From SAR86 cluster bacterium (GTDB taxonomy: Bacteria; Pseudomonadota; Gammaproteobacteria; Magnimaribacterales; TMED112): a stretch of 45,014 nt of DNA. Of the stretch, positions 24,485 through 33,927 are shown in pieces (position 1 is the stretch's first letter; every line of letters begins with the position of its first letter). Both the position numbers and the translations under genes were made by a program. The stretch spans positions 1-45,014 of the forward strand of contig JADHNL010000009.1 in NCBI GenBank assembly GCA_016779525.1. Reading direction: 5' to 3'. The notes beneath the pieces were generated by a model. It did not search any database. It was not told where the DNA came from and saw only the letters and a list, made by a program, of their open reading frames with translations.

Positions 24485-25200
24485 GCTCTCTTACTTTTAA
24501 GAGAATCCTTTTAAAATATAGTGGTGAAGCTGTTGCCGGCTCAAAGGAGCAAGGCATAGATCCCTCTGTTCTACATTTTATGTCTAATGAAATAAAAAGC
24601 ATAGTTAGCAAAAAAGTTGCAGTAGGTTTAGTTATTGGTGGCGGCAATCTCTTCAGAGGAGAAGAATTGAATCAAGATGGGATAGACAGAGTTGCAGGTG
24701 ACCACATGGGCATGCTTGCAACTGTTATGAATGGCATAGCACTAAGAGATTCACTTGAGAGGTTGGGAGTAAAAACAAGAGTAATGTCAGCAATACCAAT
24801 GCCAGGGATTGTAGAGCATTATGACAGAAGATTGGCCATTCAATTACTAGATGCAGGTTTTGTTGTAATTTTTACTGCGGGAACTGGAAATCCCTTCTTT
24901 ACTACAGATACAGCAGCGTGCTTGAGAGCTATTGAGGTTGGAGCAGACTTAATGCTTAAAGCTACAAAAGTTGATGGTGTATATTCCGATGATCCCAAGA
25001 TTAATCCAGAAGCTAGCCTATATAGAGACCTCACATTTAATGAAGCTATCTCTAAGAATTTAAAAGTAATGGATACCACAGCGCTTACACTTGCCAGAGA
25101 CAATAAGATGAAAATTAAAGTATTTAATTTTCGTAAAGAAGGAGCATTACTTGATATAGTAAATGGTGGAGAAGAAGGAACGATAATTACAAATGGATAG
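24481..25200 (+). CDS. pyrH: Uridylate kinase
   Basis: PyrH phosphorylates UMP to UDP in pyrimidine synthesis. The product has 239 aa (E. coli 241). It has [14 protein letters not shown] (7-20), [30 protein letters not shown] and the [17 protein letters not shown] block that distinguishes UMP kinases. It starts with GTG inside the tsf stop (GTGA). The tsf-pyrH-frr order is standard. Confidence 0.97.
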   Translation: MSSLTFKRILLKYSGEAVAGSKEQGIDPSVLHFMSNEIKSIVSKKVAVGLVIGGGNLFRGEELNQDGIDRVAGDHMGMLATVMNGIALRDSLERLGVKTRVMSAIPMPGIVEHYDRRLAIQLLDAGFVVIFTAGTGNPFFTTDTAACLRAIEVGADLMLKATKVDGVYSDDPKINPEASLYRDLTFNEAISKNLKVMDTTALTLARDNKMKIKVFNFRKEGALLDIVNGGEEGTIITNG

Positions 25201-25756
25201 TTACGAAAATATTATTGGGGACTGCGAGAATAGAATGCAATCTTCATTGAATAACTTTAATGATAATCTAAAAAAAATTAGAACTGGAAGAGCCAACCCA
25301 TCCATGCTTGATGGAATAATAGTTGATTACTATGGGACTGAGACTCCATTAAATCAATGTTGCTCAATAACAGTTGAAGATTCTAAGACTCTAAGTTTAT
25401 CACCTTGGGACAAGTCTCTTGTGCAAGAAATAGATAGAGCAATTCAAAAATCTGACTTGGGAATAAACCCAACTGTTGCTGGAGAGGTTCTAAGAATCAT
25501 CATGCCTCCGCTTACTGAAGAGTCTAGAAAAGATCTGACTAAGCGTGCTAGAAATGAAGCAGAGAACGCAAGAGTTGCAATTAGAAACATCAGAAGAGAT
25601 TCATTGGCTTCAATGAAATCCTTAGAAAAAGATGGTGAGCTAACTAAAGATGACATATCAGATTCTGAAAAAGACATACAAGAAATAACCAATAAATATA
25701 TAAACTTGGTTGATCAATCCGTAGCTGCAAAAGAAAAAGACCTTCTAACAATCTAA
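25193..25756 (+). CDS. frr: Ribosome recycling factor
   Basis: RRF with EF-G splits post-termination ribosomes. The product has 187 aa (E. coli 185). [21 protein letters not shown] near the start holds the conserved TGRA; the later part has [20 protein letters not shown] and [20 protein letters not shown]. The three-helix bundle ends with the usual charged helix. It overlaps pyrH by 8 bases and uppS by one. Confidence 0.97.
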   Translation: MDSYENIIGDCENRMQSSLNNFNDNLKKIRTGRANPSMLDGIIVDYYGTETPLNQCCSITVEDSKTLSLSPWDKSLVQEIDRAIQKSDLGINPTVAGEVLRIIMPPLTEESRKDLTKRARNEAENARVAIRNIRRDSLASMKSLEKDGELTKDDISDSEKDIQEITNKYINLVDQSVAAKEKDLLTI

Positions 25757-26424
25757 TGGCAAAACCAAAGTCAGTAGCCATCGTCATGGATGGAAACAGA
25801 AGGTGGGCAAAGAAAAATAATCTTCCTGTTTCACAAGGGCACCGTGCAGGAATTGAATCATTAACCAGAATCGTTAAGCATGCAAAAAATATTGGAGTAA
25901 AACATTTGGTTGTTTATGCATTCTCAACAGAAAATTGGAATCGTAAACAATTTGAAGTTAATGCTTTAATGAATTTAATCAATTTTGGAGCTGATACTAA
26001 ATTAGATGAGCTTATTGGTAATGAAGTTAAGTTAAATTTTATTGGTGACCTTGACGAGCTTCCTGCTTCATCAATAAAGGCTATTAATAAGTGTAAAGAG
26101 AGTACAAAACAATTTGAAGGCTTTACACTAACCGTGGCAGTAAATTATGGCGGCATCTGGGATTTTATTAATACCTTGACCAAAGCAAAAAAAATAGCAA
26201 CTTCTTTGACCGAGGAGAACTTAATCTCGCTAACAAGCTTTGGTGATGAAATTGACATCTTTATCAGAACAGGTGGAGAAAAAAGACTTAGTAATTTCTT
26301 ACTGCCTAATATTGCTTACTCCGAATTGTTTTTTACTGAAAAATTGTGGCCTGACTTTAGTGAAGTTGATCTAGATCATATTCTCGCTGAATATAAATTA
26401 AGAAAAAGGAGATTTGGCGAATGA
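25756..26424 (+). CDS. uppS: Undecaprenyl diphosphate synthase (cis-prenyltransferase)
   Basis: UppS makes the C55 carrier lipid for peptidoglycan and O antigen. The product has 222 aa (E. coli 253). VAIVMDGNRRWAKK (7-20) carries the catalytic Asp; YAFSTENWNR, AVNYGGIWDF and FIRTGGEKRLSNFLLPN complete the cis-prenyltransferase motifs. Small differences from E. coli include NYGGIWD for NYGGRWD. The C terminus is shortened. It overlaps dxr by an ATGA. cdsA, normally next, is missing. Confidence 0.95.
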   Translation: MAKPKSVAIVMDGNRRWAKKNNLPVSQGHRAGIESLTRIVKHAKNIGVKHLVVYAFSTENWNRKQFEVNALMNLINFGADTKLDELIGNEVKLNFIGDLDELPASSIKAINKCKESTKQFEGFTLTVAVNYGGIWDFINTLTKAKKIATSLTEENLISLTSFGDEIDIFIRTGGEKRLSNFLLPNIAYSELFFTEKLWPDFSEVDLDHILAEYKLRKRRFGE

Positions 26425-27557
26425 AATCCATTTCAATTTTTGGGTTTACCGGATCAATTGGTACTCAAGCGCTAAATATTTTGGAAGATTCAGAAGATTT
26501 TGTTTTTGATTTTTTTGTGTGCAATAAAAATATTGATATCGCAGCTCCAATAATTAAAAAGTTTTCTCCAAAATATGTCTTTATTGATGACAAAGGGGCC
26601 AGAGAAAAAATTAATCGGAGTGAATTTTCCTCAACTAGTTTTATTCCAGACTACGATGGTTTGCTAAAGCTTGTTAAAGAAAACCCAAGTGATATCTATC
26701 TTTCAGCTATAAGCGGTTTCAGTAAGGTAGAGCTTACTCTTCTGGCTGCACAATCTGGGAAAAGGCTTTTATTGGCAAATAAGGAGTCTTTAGTAATCAT
26801 GGGGACCAGGCTTATGCAGATTATTAAAGAAAGTGACACTGATTTAATCCCAATCGACTCTGAGCACTACTCAGCCTACTTATCATTGAAGGAGTTAGAT
26901 CAAGCTGAAATATCAAAGCTTATTTTAACAGCATCAGGTGGGCCGTTTGAAAGTGTGCCTCTTGAAAACCTAAAGAACAAAAATGTTACAGAGGCTCTTA
27001 ACCATCCAAACTGGGAAATGGGAAGTAAAATTTCTATTGATTCTGCTACTTTAGTTAATAAATGCTTTGAAGTCATAGAAGCCCATCATCTATTTAACTT
27101 AAGTGGAGAGCAGCTAGATGTAGTAATTCATCCACAAAGCATCATTCATTCATTTGTAGAGTTTAAAGATGGATCGTATGAGGCTCAGATGTCTGAACCA
27201 GATATGGGGTTTCCTTTGTCTTATGGATTTTATAAACAAAGAGTTGCTTTCAGAAAGAATAAAACAGCAGATAAGATATTGCATGGCTTAAATCTGACTA
27301 TAAAAGAATTTCCTCAAGATAGAAGTTTCTTATTAGACATAACTAAAGACATTATTCAGAACGGAGGCAATAGAGGATTGGTTTTCGCAGCTATAAACAA
27401 TTATGCTGTTGAAAAGTTCTTAAACGAAGAAATTAGATTTATCGATATATATAATTTAATTAGAAGCAATTACGAGAAAATTGAAAAGAAAGACTTGTTT
27501 GAGCTTGAGGAATTAAACGAAAACTATATAGAAATTCAGGAACACATAAGAAATTGA
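26421..27557 (+). CDS. dxr: 1-deoxy-D-xylulose 5-phosphate reductoisomerase
   Basis: Dxr makes methylerythritol phosphate in the non-mevalonate isoprenoid route. The product has 378 aa (E. coli 398). NADPH-binding GFTGSIGTQALNIL is at 8-21; LLANKESLV, IDSEHYSAY, TASGGPFES and NHPNWEMGSKISIDSATLVN give the substrate and metal sites. Within the window it feeds uppS and ispB through IPP. It lies between uppS and rseP with a 4-base overlap upstream. Confidence 0.96.
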   Translation: MKSISIFGFTGSIGTQALNILEDSEDFVFDFFVCNKNIDIAAPIIKKFSPKYVFIDDKGAREKINRSEFSSTSFIPDYDGLLKLVKENPSDIYLSAISGFSKVELTLLAAQSGKRLLLANKESLVIMGTRLMQIIKESDTDLIPIDSEHYSAYLSLKELDQAEISKLILTASGGPFESVPLENLKNKNVTEALNHPNWEMGSKISIDSATLVNKCFEVIEAHHLFNLSGEQLDVVIHPQSIIHSFVEFKDGSYEAQMSEPDMGFPLSYGFYKQRVAFRKNKTADKILHGLNLTIKEFPQDRSFLLDITKDIIQNGGNRGLVFAAINNYAVEKFLNEEIRFIDIYNLIRSNYEKIEKKDLFELEELNENYIEIQEHIRN

Positions 27558-27558
27558 T

Positions 27559-28842
27559 ATGTATATTTTAATAGGAGCAGTAATCTTATTCTTGGTACTA
27601 GTAACCTTCCATGAATATGGACATTATTCAGTTGCAAGGCTATTTAAAATAAAAATTCTAAAATTCAGCATAGGGTTTGGTCCAGATATCATTAACTGGA
27701 GAAATAAAGAAGGTGTAAGGTTCTCTTTGTCTGCAATTCCTCTAGGAGGCTATGTGGCATTCCATGATCCAGGGGATGTAGAGAACTATAACAAACTCTC
27801 AAGCGAAGAAAAAAAATACGTTCTTGCAAATAGGCCAGGAGTAGAGAAGGCTTTAGTGACGCTTGCGGGCCCTTTTTATAATTTTATTTTGGCTTTTGTA
27901 GTTTTTGCTTCTATTGGGATGTTTTTGCCACGTGAGTCTGATGTAGCTACTGCGCGGGTGACAGAATTAAGTGATTCAAAGTTATACCAGGTCATATCTA
28001 TAAACAATGTTGCCATAAAAAATGCTCAAGAACTTGAGCTCAGATTTTTCGAGCAAACCGGCTATTCGGGCAATTTAGAAATAAAACTATTTGATTATGA
28101 TATGCAAACTGAAGTAGTTTACTCAAAAGAGGTTACAGATTTAACCTTCCCTCAAGACAGGAGTCCATCTGCATATTTATCATTTCAGCCTATATTGGAT
28201 TTTACTCCTATCATTTCATCAGTTGAGAAAGATAGTATTGCTTTCCAGTCAGGCATAAGGGCGGGAGACTTAATAACGAAGATTGACGACAAGGATGTTT
28301 TTTCTACTCTGCAAGCAAATGAGCTGTTAAACCAATTTAATAAAAGAATTTATATTGAGGTGCAAAGAGACGATCAGAAGCAATTCATTGCTTTGCCAAT
28401 AAAACGTGAAGGTGAAATGTATGGCATCAGTTTAATGCCTGGAGGAAATAATATATATGAGTCTATTGCTTACGGTGCTAGCCAAACCTTCTTTTGGATT
28501 ACAAACACATTTAAGTTTTTAGTAAGAACTTTTACGGGCAGTTTGGGTTTGGACAACCTTAGTGGTCCTGTGGGCATAGCAAAGGTTGCTGGAGAATCAC
28601 TAAGTAATGGTATTATTCCATTTTTAATGTTGATGGCAATTTTAAGTATTAGTTTAGGAGCTTTTAACCTTTTACCCTTGCCAATGCTTGACGGCGGACA
28701 ATTTTTGTTTATCTTAGTGGAGGAGTTAAAAGGTTCTCCAATTAGCATGAAACTAAAGACAGCACTTTTTAATCTAAGTTATTTATTAATAATGGTTTTA
28801 TTCGTTTTTGTGATTGTGAATGATATTGGGAGACTGTTGTGA
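27559..28842 (+). CDS. rseP: Site-2 protease RseP
   Basis: RseP is an inner-membrane zinc metalloprotease that cleaves anti-sigma factors such as RseA and clears signal peptides. The product has 427 aa (E. coli 450). HEYGH at residues 18-22 supplies the zinc site, and LPLPMLDGGQF near residue 375 is the second metal motif. Two PDZ-like stretches lie between, the second clearer (SGIRAGDLITKIDDKDV). Four membrane helices are expected. It lies upstream of bamA as in E. coli and overlaps it in GTGA. Confidence 0.95.
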   Translation: MYILIGAVILFLVLVTFHEYGHYSVARLFKIKILKFSIGFGPDIINWRNKEGVRFSLSAIPLGGYVAFHDPGDVENYNKLSSEEKKYVLANRPGVEKALVTLAGPFYNFILAFVVFASIGMFLPRESDVATARVTELSDSKLYQVISINNVAIKNAQELELRFFEQTGYSGNLEIKLFDYDMQTEVVYSKEVTDLTFPQDRSPSAYLSFQPILDFTPIISSVEKDSIAFQSGIRAGDLITKIDDKDVFSTLQANELLNQFNKRIYIEVQRDDQKQFIALPIKREGEMYGISLMPGGNNIYESIAYGASQTFFWITNTFKFLVRTFTGSLGLDNLSGPVGIAKVAGESLSNGIIPFLMLMAILSISLGAFNLLPLPMLDGGQFLFILVEELKGSPISMKLKTALFNLSYLLIMVLFVFVIVNDIGRLL

Positions 28843-31238
28843 GAAGATTTTTCCTTCTAGTGTCGACTATATCAGCTCTTATAAGTGCTGAAATGGTTGT
28901 AGAAGACATTCGAATTCTTGGGCTCCAAAGAGTTTCTTTAGGTAGCGTGCTAGATACAATTCCAGTAACAATTGGAGATCGAATAAGCTCCAGAGATTAT
29001 CAGAGGGTTATACGAACACTCTTTGCCACCGGTCAATTTGATGATATTGAATTGTCTTCTGAAGGCAATGTCCTTTACATTTCAGTGGAAGAAAGACCAA
29101 CTATCTCATCCATTAAGATTGATGGGAACTCAGCAATAAAAACTGAAGACCTGCTAGGCGCACTTGGCTCAGAAGGAGTTGCCGAAGGCTCAGTCCTTAA
29201 AAGAGCTACTTTAGATTTAATTACTAAAGGCTTGCAGGCTCAATATTCACAACAAGGTAGGTATGGTGCTTCAGTCGAGGTCTCACAAAGAGATCGTCCA
29301 AGAAACAGAGTTGAAGTTAGCATAGAAGTTGATGAGGGGTCATCTACTGCTATAGCCTCGATAGAAATAATTGGAAATGAGGTTTATTCTGATGACGAGC
29401 TAAAACGAATTTTTGAGCTCTCTGAAGGTTCAATATTATCTGTTTTTACGAACGATGATAAATACACTCGAGAGAAGCTTGTAACCGATCTTGAAAATCT
29501 TGAAGCATATTATAAAGATCGTGGTTATTTGCAATACAGCCTTGAATCATCTCAGGTCTCAATCAGTGATGATCTTGAGGAATTATTTATAACGTTAATA
29601 ATTAATGAAGGAGATCTTTATACTGTCAGCAATGCAAAAGTTTCAGGTGAAATTCCTCTAGAAAAAGAGTTTTTTGAAGAATTCATTAATATTCCTGAAG
29701 GTTCATATTACTCAGAGGCTTTAATAACAAACTACGAGGAATTCTTCGCAAATATTTTAGGGAACGAAGGCTATACTTTTGCGGAAGTGGAGGGTGTTCC
29801 AACCATCGATGAGGAAAATAAGTCGGCTGAGATAACATTTATATTTAATCCAGGTAGAAAAAACTACACTAGAAGAATCCTTTTTAATGGTAACGCTTTT
29901 ACAACCGATGAGGTTTTAAGAAGAGAAATGAGGCAATTTGAAGGTGCCCCTGCATCGAACCAAAAAATTGAACAATCAAAAATTCTTTTAGAGAGAACTG
30001 GCTATTTTAAAACTGTAAACGTAGAGACTGTTCCAGTTCCAGGTGAAGAAGATTATGTTGATGTAATTTTTGATGTTGAGGAGCAACAATATGGAAATGT
30101 TGTTGGGGGTTTTGGATACTCTCAGTTTGGTTTTTCATTCAATTTCAATATTCAACAACAAAACTTCCTTGGAAGTGGTAATACCGTAGGTATTGGATCA
30201 AACGTCAGTGATTACTCAAAGAATATTTTTCTTCAATATGATAATCCTTACTACACAATAGATGGTGCAAGCAGAGGTTTTTCTCTGACCTTGAGGGAAT
30301 TTGATTATTCAGCATTTGGTTTGACAGATTACAACACTTCAAGCTATGGTGCTGCGATGACATTTGGTTTCCCAATTTCTGAAATTCAGCGATTAGGGGT
30401 CAACCTTTCTTTTGATCATACTGAACTTCAGCAGCAAGGTCTTTCATCTAGAGAAATTCTTGATTTTACTCAAGCAGAAGGCTCAGAATTTGATACTTTT
30501 AAAGTTCAAGGATACTACACAAGAATTACACTTAACAGAGGACTTTTTCCTACAGAGGGTACTTTAAATCAGGTTTCACTTCAGACCACAGTGCCTGGAT
30601 CAAGCTTGAATTATTTTAGATTGGACTATAAAAATGAATACTATCAGCCTCTATTTGGCGACTTTGTATTCAAAGCAGCCTCGAGAATTGGTTATACCGG
30701 TGCGTTTGGTGAAACAGATATACCTCCTTATTTCGAGAACTTTTATGCAGGAGGACCATACTCAATTAAAGGCTATGAAGCAAACAGTCTTGGGCCAAGA
30801 ATCACACCAGTGCCATGCTATGGTTATGATTCGGAAAATGACTATTGCCCACCTTTGCAGGATACAAATTTTGACGGTGAGCCAGATACTCCAGCTTACA
30901 ACCAATATGCAACCTATAGCTTTAACAGGCCAATTGGAGGAAATGCATTGTTTGAGACGAGTTTAAATTTAATTTTTAAACTTCCTTTTATTGAAGATAA
31001 TAATCAGTTCAGGTCAGCATTTTTTATTGATATTGGAAACGTTTTCTCAACATTTTGTAAAAGTTATCAAACACAATGCTACAGTCCTAATTTTGAAGAT
31101 TTAAGAGGTTCGTACGGTCTTGGGGGTAGTGCAATTACTCCTTTTGGCCCTGTAAGTGTTTATTTAGCTATACCATTCAACAATGACCCAATTGATAGGG
31201 TTAAGAGATTTGAGTTTACAGTAGGAAATAAATTCTAA
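28839..31238 (+). CDS. bamA: Outer membrane protein assembly factor BamA
   Basis: BamA is the Omp85 core of the BAM complex. The product has 799 aa (E. coli 810). A signal peptide covers about 17 residues (cleavage after ALISA), then five POTRA domains to about 420, and a 16-strand barrel ending in the usual C-terminal Phe (VGNKF). Barrel motifs include the loop-6 region near GPYSIKGYEANSLGPR, the (V/I)RGF site reading IKGY here. It begins with GTG overlapping rseP. Its partner bamE is at 17794. Confidence 0.96.
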   Translation: MRRFFLLVSTISALISAEMVVEDIRILGLQRVSLGSVLDTIPVTIGDRISSRDYQRVIRTLFATGQFDDIELSSEGNVLYISVEERPTISSIKIDGNSAIKTEDLLGALGSEGVAEGSVLKRATLDLITKGLQAQYSQQGRYGASVEVSQRDRPRNRVEVSIEVDEGSSTAIASIEIIGNEVYSDDELKRIFELSEGSILSVFTNDDKYTREKLVTDLENLEAYYKDRGYLQYSLESSQVSISDDLEELFITLIINEGDLYTVSNAKVSGEIPLEKEFFEEFINIPEGSYYSEALITNYEEFFANILGNEGYTFAEVEGVPTIDEENKSAEITFIFNPGRKNYTRRILFNGNAFTTDEVLRREMRQFEGAPASNQKIEQSKILLERTGYFKTVNVETVPVPGEEDYVDVIFDVEEQQYGNVVGGFGYSQFGFSFNFNIQQQNFLGSGNTVGIGSNVSDYSKNIFLQYDNPYYTIDGASRGFSLTLREFDYSAFGLTDYNTSSYGAAMTFGFPISEIQRLGVNLSFDHTELQQQGLSSREILDFTQAEGSEFDTFKVQGYYTRITLNRGLFPTEGTLNQVSLQTTVPGSSLNYFRLDYKNEYYQPLFGDFVFKAASRIGYTGAFGETDIPPYFENFYAGGPYSIKGYEANSLGPRITPVPCYGYDSENDYCPPLQDTNFDGEPDTPAYNQYATYSFNRPIGGNALFETSLNLIFKLPFIEDNNQFRSAFFIDIGNVFSTFCKSYQTQCYSPNFEDLRGSYGLGGSAITPFGPVSVYLAIPFNNDPIDRVKRFEFTVGNKF

Positions 31239-31295
31239 AAACCTCGATTCTTGAAGAAAAGTTAGCTAAAATACCGTCACTTAAGGATTTAAATT
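31239..31295 (+). promoter_or_regulatory. bamA-skp spacer, possible weak promoter
   Basis: This 57-base gap is the widest non-coding spacer in the long + strand run from grpE to tilS. TAAAAT at 31267-31272 could be a -10 box; TCGATT 17 bases upstream is a poor -35, and TTGAAG at 31251 is too close. AAGGA at 31284-31288 is a plausible ribosome binding site for skp. No hairpin terminator is seen. Confidence 0.25.
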
Positions 31296-31820
31296 ATGAA
31301 CATTATAAAAAAGACACTACTACTAGGTTTAATCGCTGTTTTTTCAGCAGCAGTTTTTGCTGAAGGAACTTATGTATTAAATGCTGAAAGAGCAATGCTG
31401 AGCACTCAGTATGCAAAAAATACATTTCAGAATCTTGAAGAAGATGCTGACTTTATAGCTGATAGAGAAAGACTTGAGCTTTTACAAGCAGAAGGTCAAG
31501 AGCTTGTTGAAAGTTTTCAGCAAGACCAAGAAACAATGTCAGAAGCGCAGATTGTGGCCATGCAGAAAAAAGTACAAGACAAGCAAAATGAAATTCAGTT
31601 TCTAGCAAATAAACTACAGACCAAGGCTCAAGAAGCACAGCAATCAGTTATAAATGATCTTTCAGCAGATTTTCAAAGAATTTTAGGTGAGCTGATTAAT
31701 GCAAAGAGCATGGACATGGTTCTATCACCACAAGCACTATTCTACGCTGATCCAGATCTAGATATTACAGATGAAGTTACAGCTCTTCTTGATGTAGCTT
31801 TAGCTGAAAAATCTGACTAA
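31296..31820 (+). CDS. skp: Periplasmic chaperone Skp/OmpH
   Basis: Skp is a periplasmic trimeric chaperone that escorts outer-membrane proteins to BAM. The product has 174 aa (E. coli 161). A signal peptide ends near residue 22 (AAVFA). The mature part starts TYVLNAERAML and is dominated by a coiled coil with ERLELLQAEGQELVESFQQD and IVAMQKKVQDKQNEIQF, then a C-terminal strand segment with MDMVLSPQALFYADPDLDIT. Position between bamA and lpxD is the standard one. Confidence 0.92.
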   Translation: MNIIKKTLLLGLIAVFSAAVFAEGTYVLNAERAMLSTQYAKNTFQNLEEDADFIADRERLELLQAEGQELVESFQQDQETMSEAQIVAMQKKVQDKQNEIQFLANKLQTKAQEAQQSVINDLSADFQRILGELINAKSMDMVLSPQALFYADPDLDITDEVTALLDVALAEKSD

Positions 31821-31828
31821 TAGATTTA

Positions 31829-32728
31829 ATGTTTTCTATCTCCCTTGGTGAGCTTGCAACAAAAATAAATGGCAAGCTGGAGGGAGATAAAGACAAAATT
31901 ATCCATCAATTACAAGACTCTCAAAAGTGTGACAGTGATTCAGTTTGCTACATTAAATCAAGTTTATATATTCAAAAACTATCCTCAAATCCAGGTGCTG
32001 TAATCACTACTGCAGATCTAGCAAAAGAAATAGATGGAAACAGCATTGTTGTTGAAGATCCTTATTTTAGCTTTGCATTAGCAACAAAAATTTTTAATGT
32101 GGGTTATGTAAAGCTAAACGAATCAATAGAATCTCAAATACATCCTAGTGTAAAATTAGGTCAAAATTCGGTAATAAATTCTAACTGTAAGATTGGAGAA
32201 AATGTAGTTATTCATGACAATGTTTCAATATATCCAAATACAACTGTAGGGGCTAATTGCATAATACATTCGGGTGTTGTTATAGGGAGTGACGGCTTTG
32301 GTTTCGCGCCTAAAAATAATAAGTGGCAAAAAATTTACCATCTTGGAGGCGTTGATATCGGAGATAACGTTGAGATTGGAGCCAATTCAGCAATTGATCG
32401 AGGTGTTCTTGGCAATACGCAAATAGAAGATGGCGTAAAACTTGATAATCATGTCCATGTTGCACACAATGTCAGGCTAGGTGCTAACACAGCAGTAGCA
32501 GCTCAAAGTGCATTTGCTGGCAGTGTCGATGTTGGTAAAAACTGTCAAATTGCAGGCCATGTAGGGGTAACTGGTCATCTTTCGATAGCAGATGGAGTTA
32601 CTGTGCTTGCAAACACTCTAGTAACTAAATCAATCAATAAGCCTGGGGTTTATAGTGGAATCATGCCAATGATGGAGCACAATGAATCATTGAAATTTAT
32701 TGCAAAATTAAAAAAGAAAAGTGAATAG
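31829..32728 (+). CDS. lpxD: UDP-3-O-acylglucosamine N-acyltransferase
   Basis: LpxD adds the second acyl chain in lipid A synthesis. The product has 299 aa (E. coli 341), missing most of the C-terminal helix. The N-terminal uridine-binding domain has LGELATKINGKLEG, and the rest is a hexapeptide-repeat left-handed helix (IGSDGFGFAPKNNKWQKIYH, IGANSAIDRG). The expected catalytic His is in LDNHVHVAHNVRLG. It overlaps fabZ by 8 bases. Confidence 0.95.
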   Translation: MFSISLGELATKINGKLEGDKDKIIHQLQDSQKCDSDSVCYIKSSLYIQKLSSNPGAVITTADLAKEIDGNSIVVEDPYFSFALATKIFNVGYVKLNESIESQIHPSVKLGQNSVINSNCKIGENVVIHDNVSIYPNTTVGANCIIHSGVVIGSDGFGFAPKNNKWQKIYHLGGVDIGDNVEIGANSAIDRGVLGNTQIEDGVKLDNHVHVAHNVRLGANTAVAAQSAFAGSVDVGKNCQIAGHVGVTGHLSIADGVTVLANTLVTKSINKPGVYSGIMPMMEHNESLKFIAKLKKKSE

Positions 32729-33158
32729 AGAACAAATAGAATCACTCTTACCTCATAGAGAGCCCTTCTTATTCTTAGATGAGATAGTAAGTGTTAGTAG
32801 CAAAGAAGTGGTGGCTAAAAAAAAAGTGTCAATTGAAGAAGATTATTTTCGCGGTCATTTCCCAAACTATCCTGTCATGCCAGGAGTTTTGATTTTGGAG
32901 GCAATGGCTCAATCGTGTGGAGTTTTAGGGTCGCACATTATGGGCAAGAGCGCCAACAAGAAATCCGTATACTTATTTGCTGGCATAGATAAGGTAAGGT
33001 TTAAAAGAAAAGTTTTACCAGGCGATGTTCTTACAATAAAATCAAAAGTATTAAGTGAAAAAAGAGGCATCTGGAAATTCATTTCTGAAGCGCATGTAGA
33101 TAAAAGCTTGGCATGCAAAGCAGAAATACTTTGTGCAGATAGAAGTTTAGATGAATAA
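32721..33158 (+). CDS. fabZ: 3-hydroxyacyl-ACP dehydratase FabZ
   Basis: FabZ dehydrates 3-hydroxyacyl-ACP in fatty-acid elongation. The product has 145 aa (E. coli 151), a hot-dog fold with LLPHREPFLFLDEI (9-22) and the catalytic FRGHFPNYPVMPGVLILEAMA (His and Glu). It starts with GTG inside lpxD and overlaps lpxA by 8 bases. It shares the 3-hydroxyacyl-ACP pool with LpxA and LpxD, which explains the grouping. Confidence 0.96.
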   Translation: MNREQIESLLPHREPFLFLDEIVSVSSKEVVAKKKVSIEEDYFRGHFPNYPVMPGVLILEAMAQSCGVLGSHIMGKSANKKSVYLFAGIDKVRFKRKVLPGDVLTIKSKVLSEKRGIWKFISEAHVDKSLACKAEILCADRSLDE

Positions 33159-33927
33159 AATACATCCTACTGCTATTGTAGATCCCTCATGTTCCTTGCA
33201 TGAGACAGTGAAGATTGGGCCTTACTCAGTTGTTGGTCCGGATGTAGAGCTGGGACCTAACTGTGTTTTGAATGCACATGTAGTAATAAAAGGACCAAGT
33301 AAGTTCGGGTCAGATAATTCGTTTTTTTCATTTTGTGTTATTGGTGAAGACACTCCTGATCTTAAATTTAAAGGAGAAAAAGCTACTTTAGAGGTTGGCT
33401 CAAATAATACTTTCAGAGAATTTTCAAAAGTCCATAGAGGAACAGCTGCAGATCTTGGATACACCAAAATAGGTAACAATAATTTAGTCATGCCTGGAGT
33501 TATGATTGCTCATGACTGTGTTTTAGGGGACGATAATATTTTAGTCGATAATTGTGCTTTGGCTGGCCATGTAAAAATCGGTGATCATGTTACCTTGGGC
33601 GGATATACACTTGTGCATCAATTCTGCCAGCTTGGGTCTTATTCATTTACTGGAATGGGATCACATGTGACTATGGATGTACCAGCATTTATAAGAGTTG
33701 CTGGTAATCCTACAAAACAGGCAGGCGTCAATTCGGTTGGCATGGAAAGGAAAGCATTTTCCAAAGATCAGATCGCTAACATTAAAAAAGCATACAAAAT
33801 CATTTATAGGGAAAATTTAAGAGTCGAAGATGCTGTTGAAAAGATAAAAGCAGATTGTGATTTAGATACCCATATCAATCTTTTTCTAGATTCTATTCAC
33901 AGCTCAACTAGAGGCATTTTAAGATAG
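33151..33927 (+). CDS. lpxA: UDP-N-acetylglucosamine O-acyltransferase
   Basis: LpxA starts lipid A synthesis by acylating UDP-GlcNAc at O-3. The product has 258 aa (E. coli 262). It begins NKIHPTAIVDPSC, continues in hexapeptide repeats, and has the catalytic His in MIAHDCVLGDDN and the later GGYTLVHQFCQLGSYSFTGM. The C-terminal helical domain is complete. It abuts lpxB directly. Confidence 0.97.
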   Translation: MNKIHPTAIVDPSCSLHETVKIGPYSVVGPDVELGPNCVLNAHVVIKGPSKFGSDNSFFSFCVIGEDTPDLKFKGEKATLEVGSNNTFREFSKVHRGTAADLGYTKIGNNNLVMPGVMIAHDCVLGDDNILVDNCALAGHVKIGDHVTLGGYTLVHQFCQLGSYSFTGMGSHVTMDVPAFIRVAGNPTKQAGVNSVGMERKAFSKDQIANIKKAYKIIYRENLRVEDAVEKIKADCDLDTHINLFLDSIHSSTRGILR

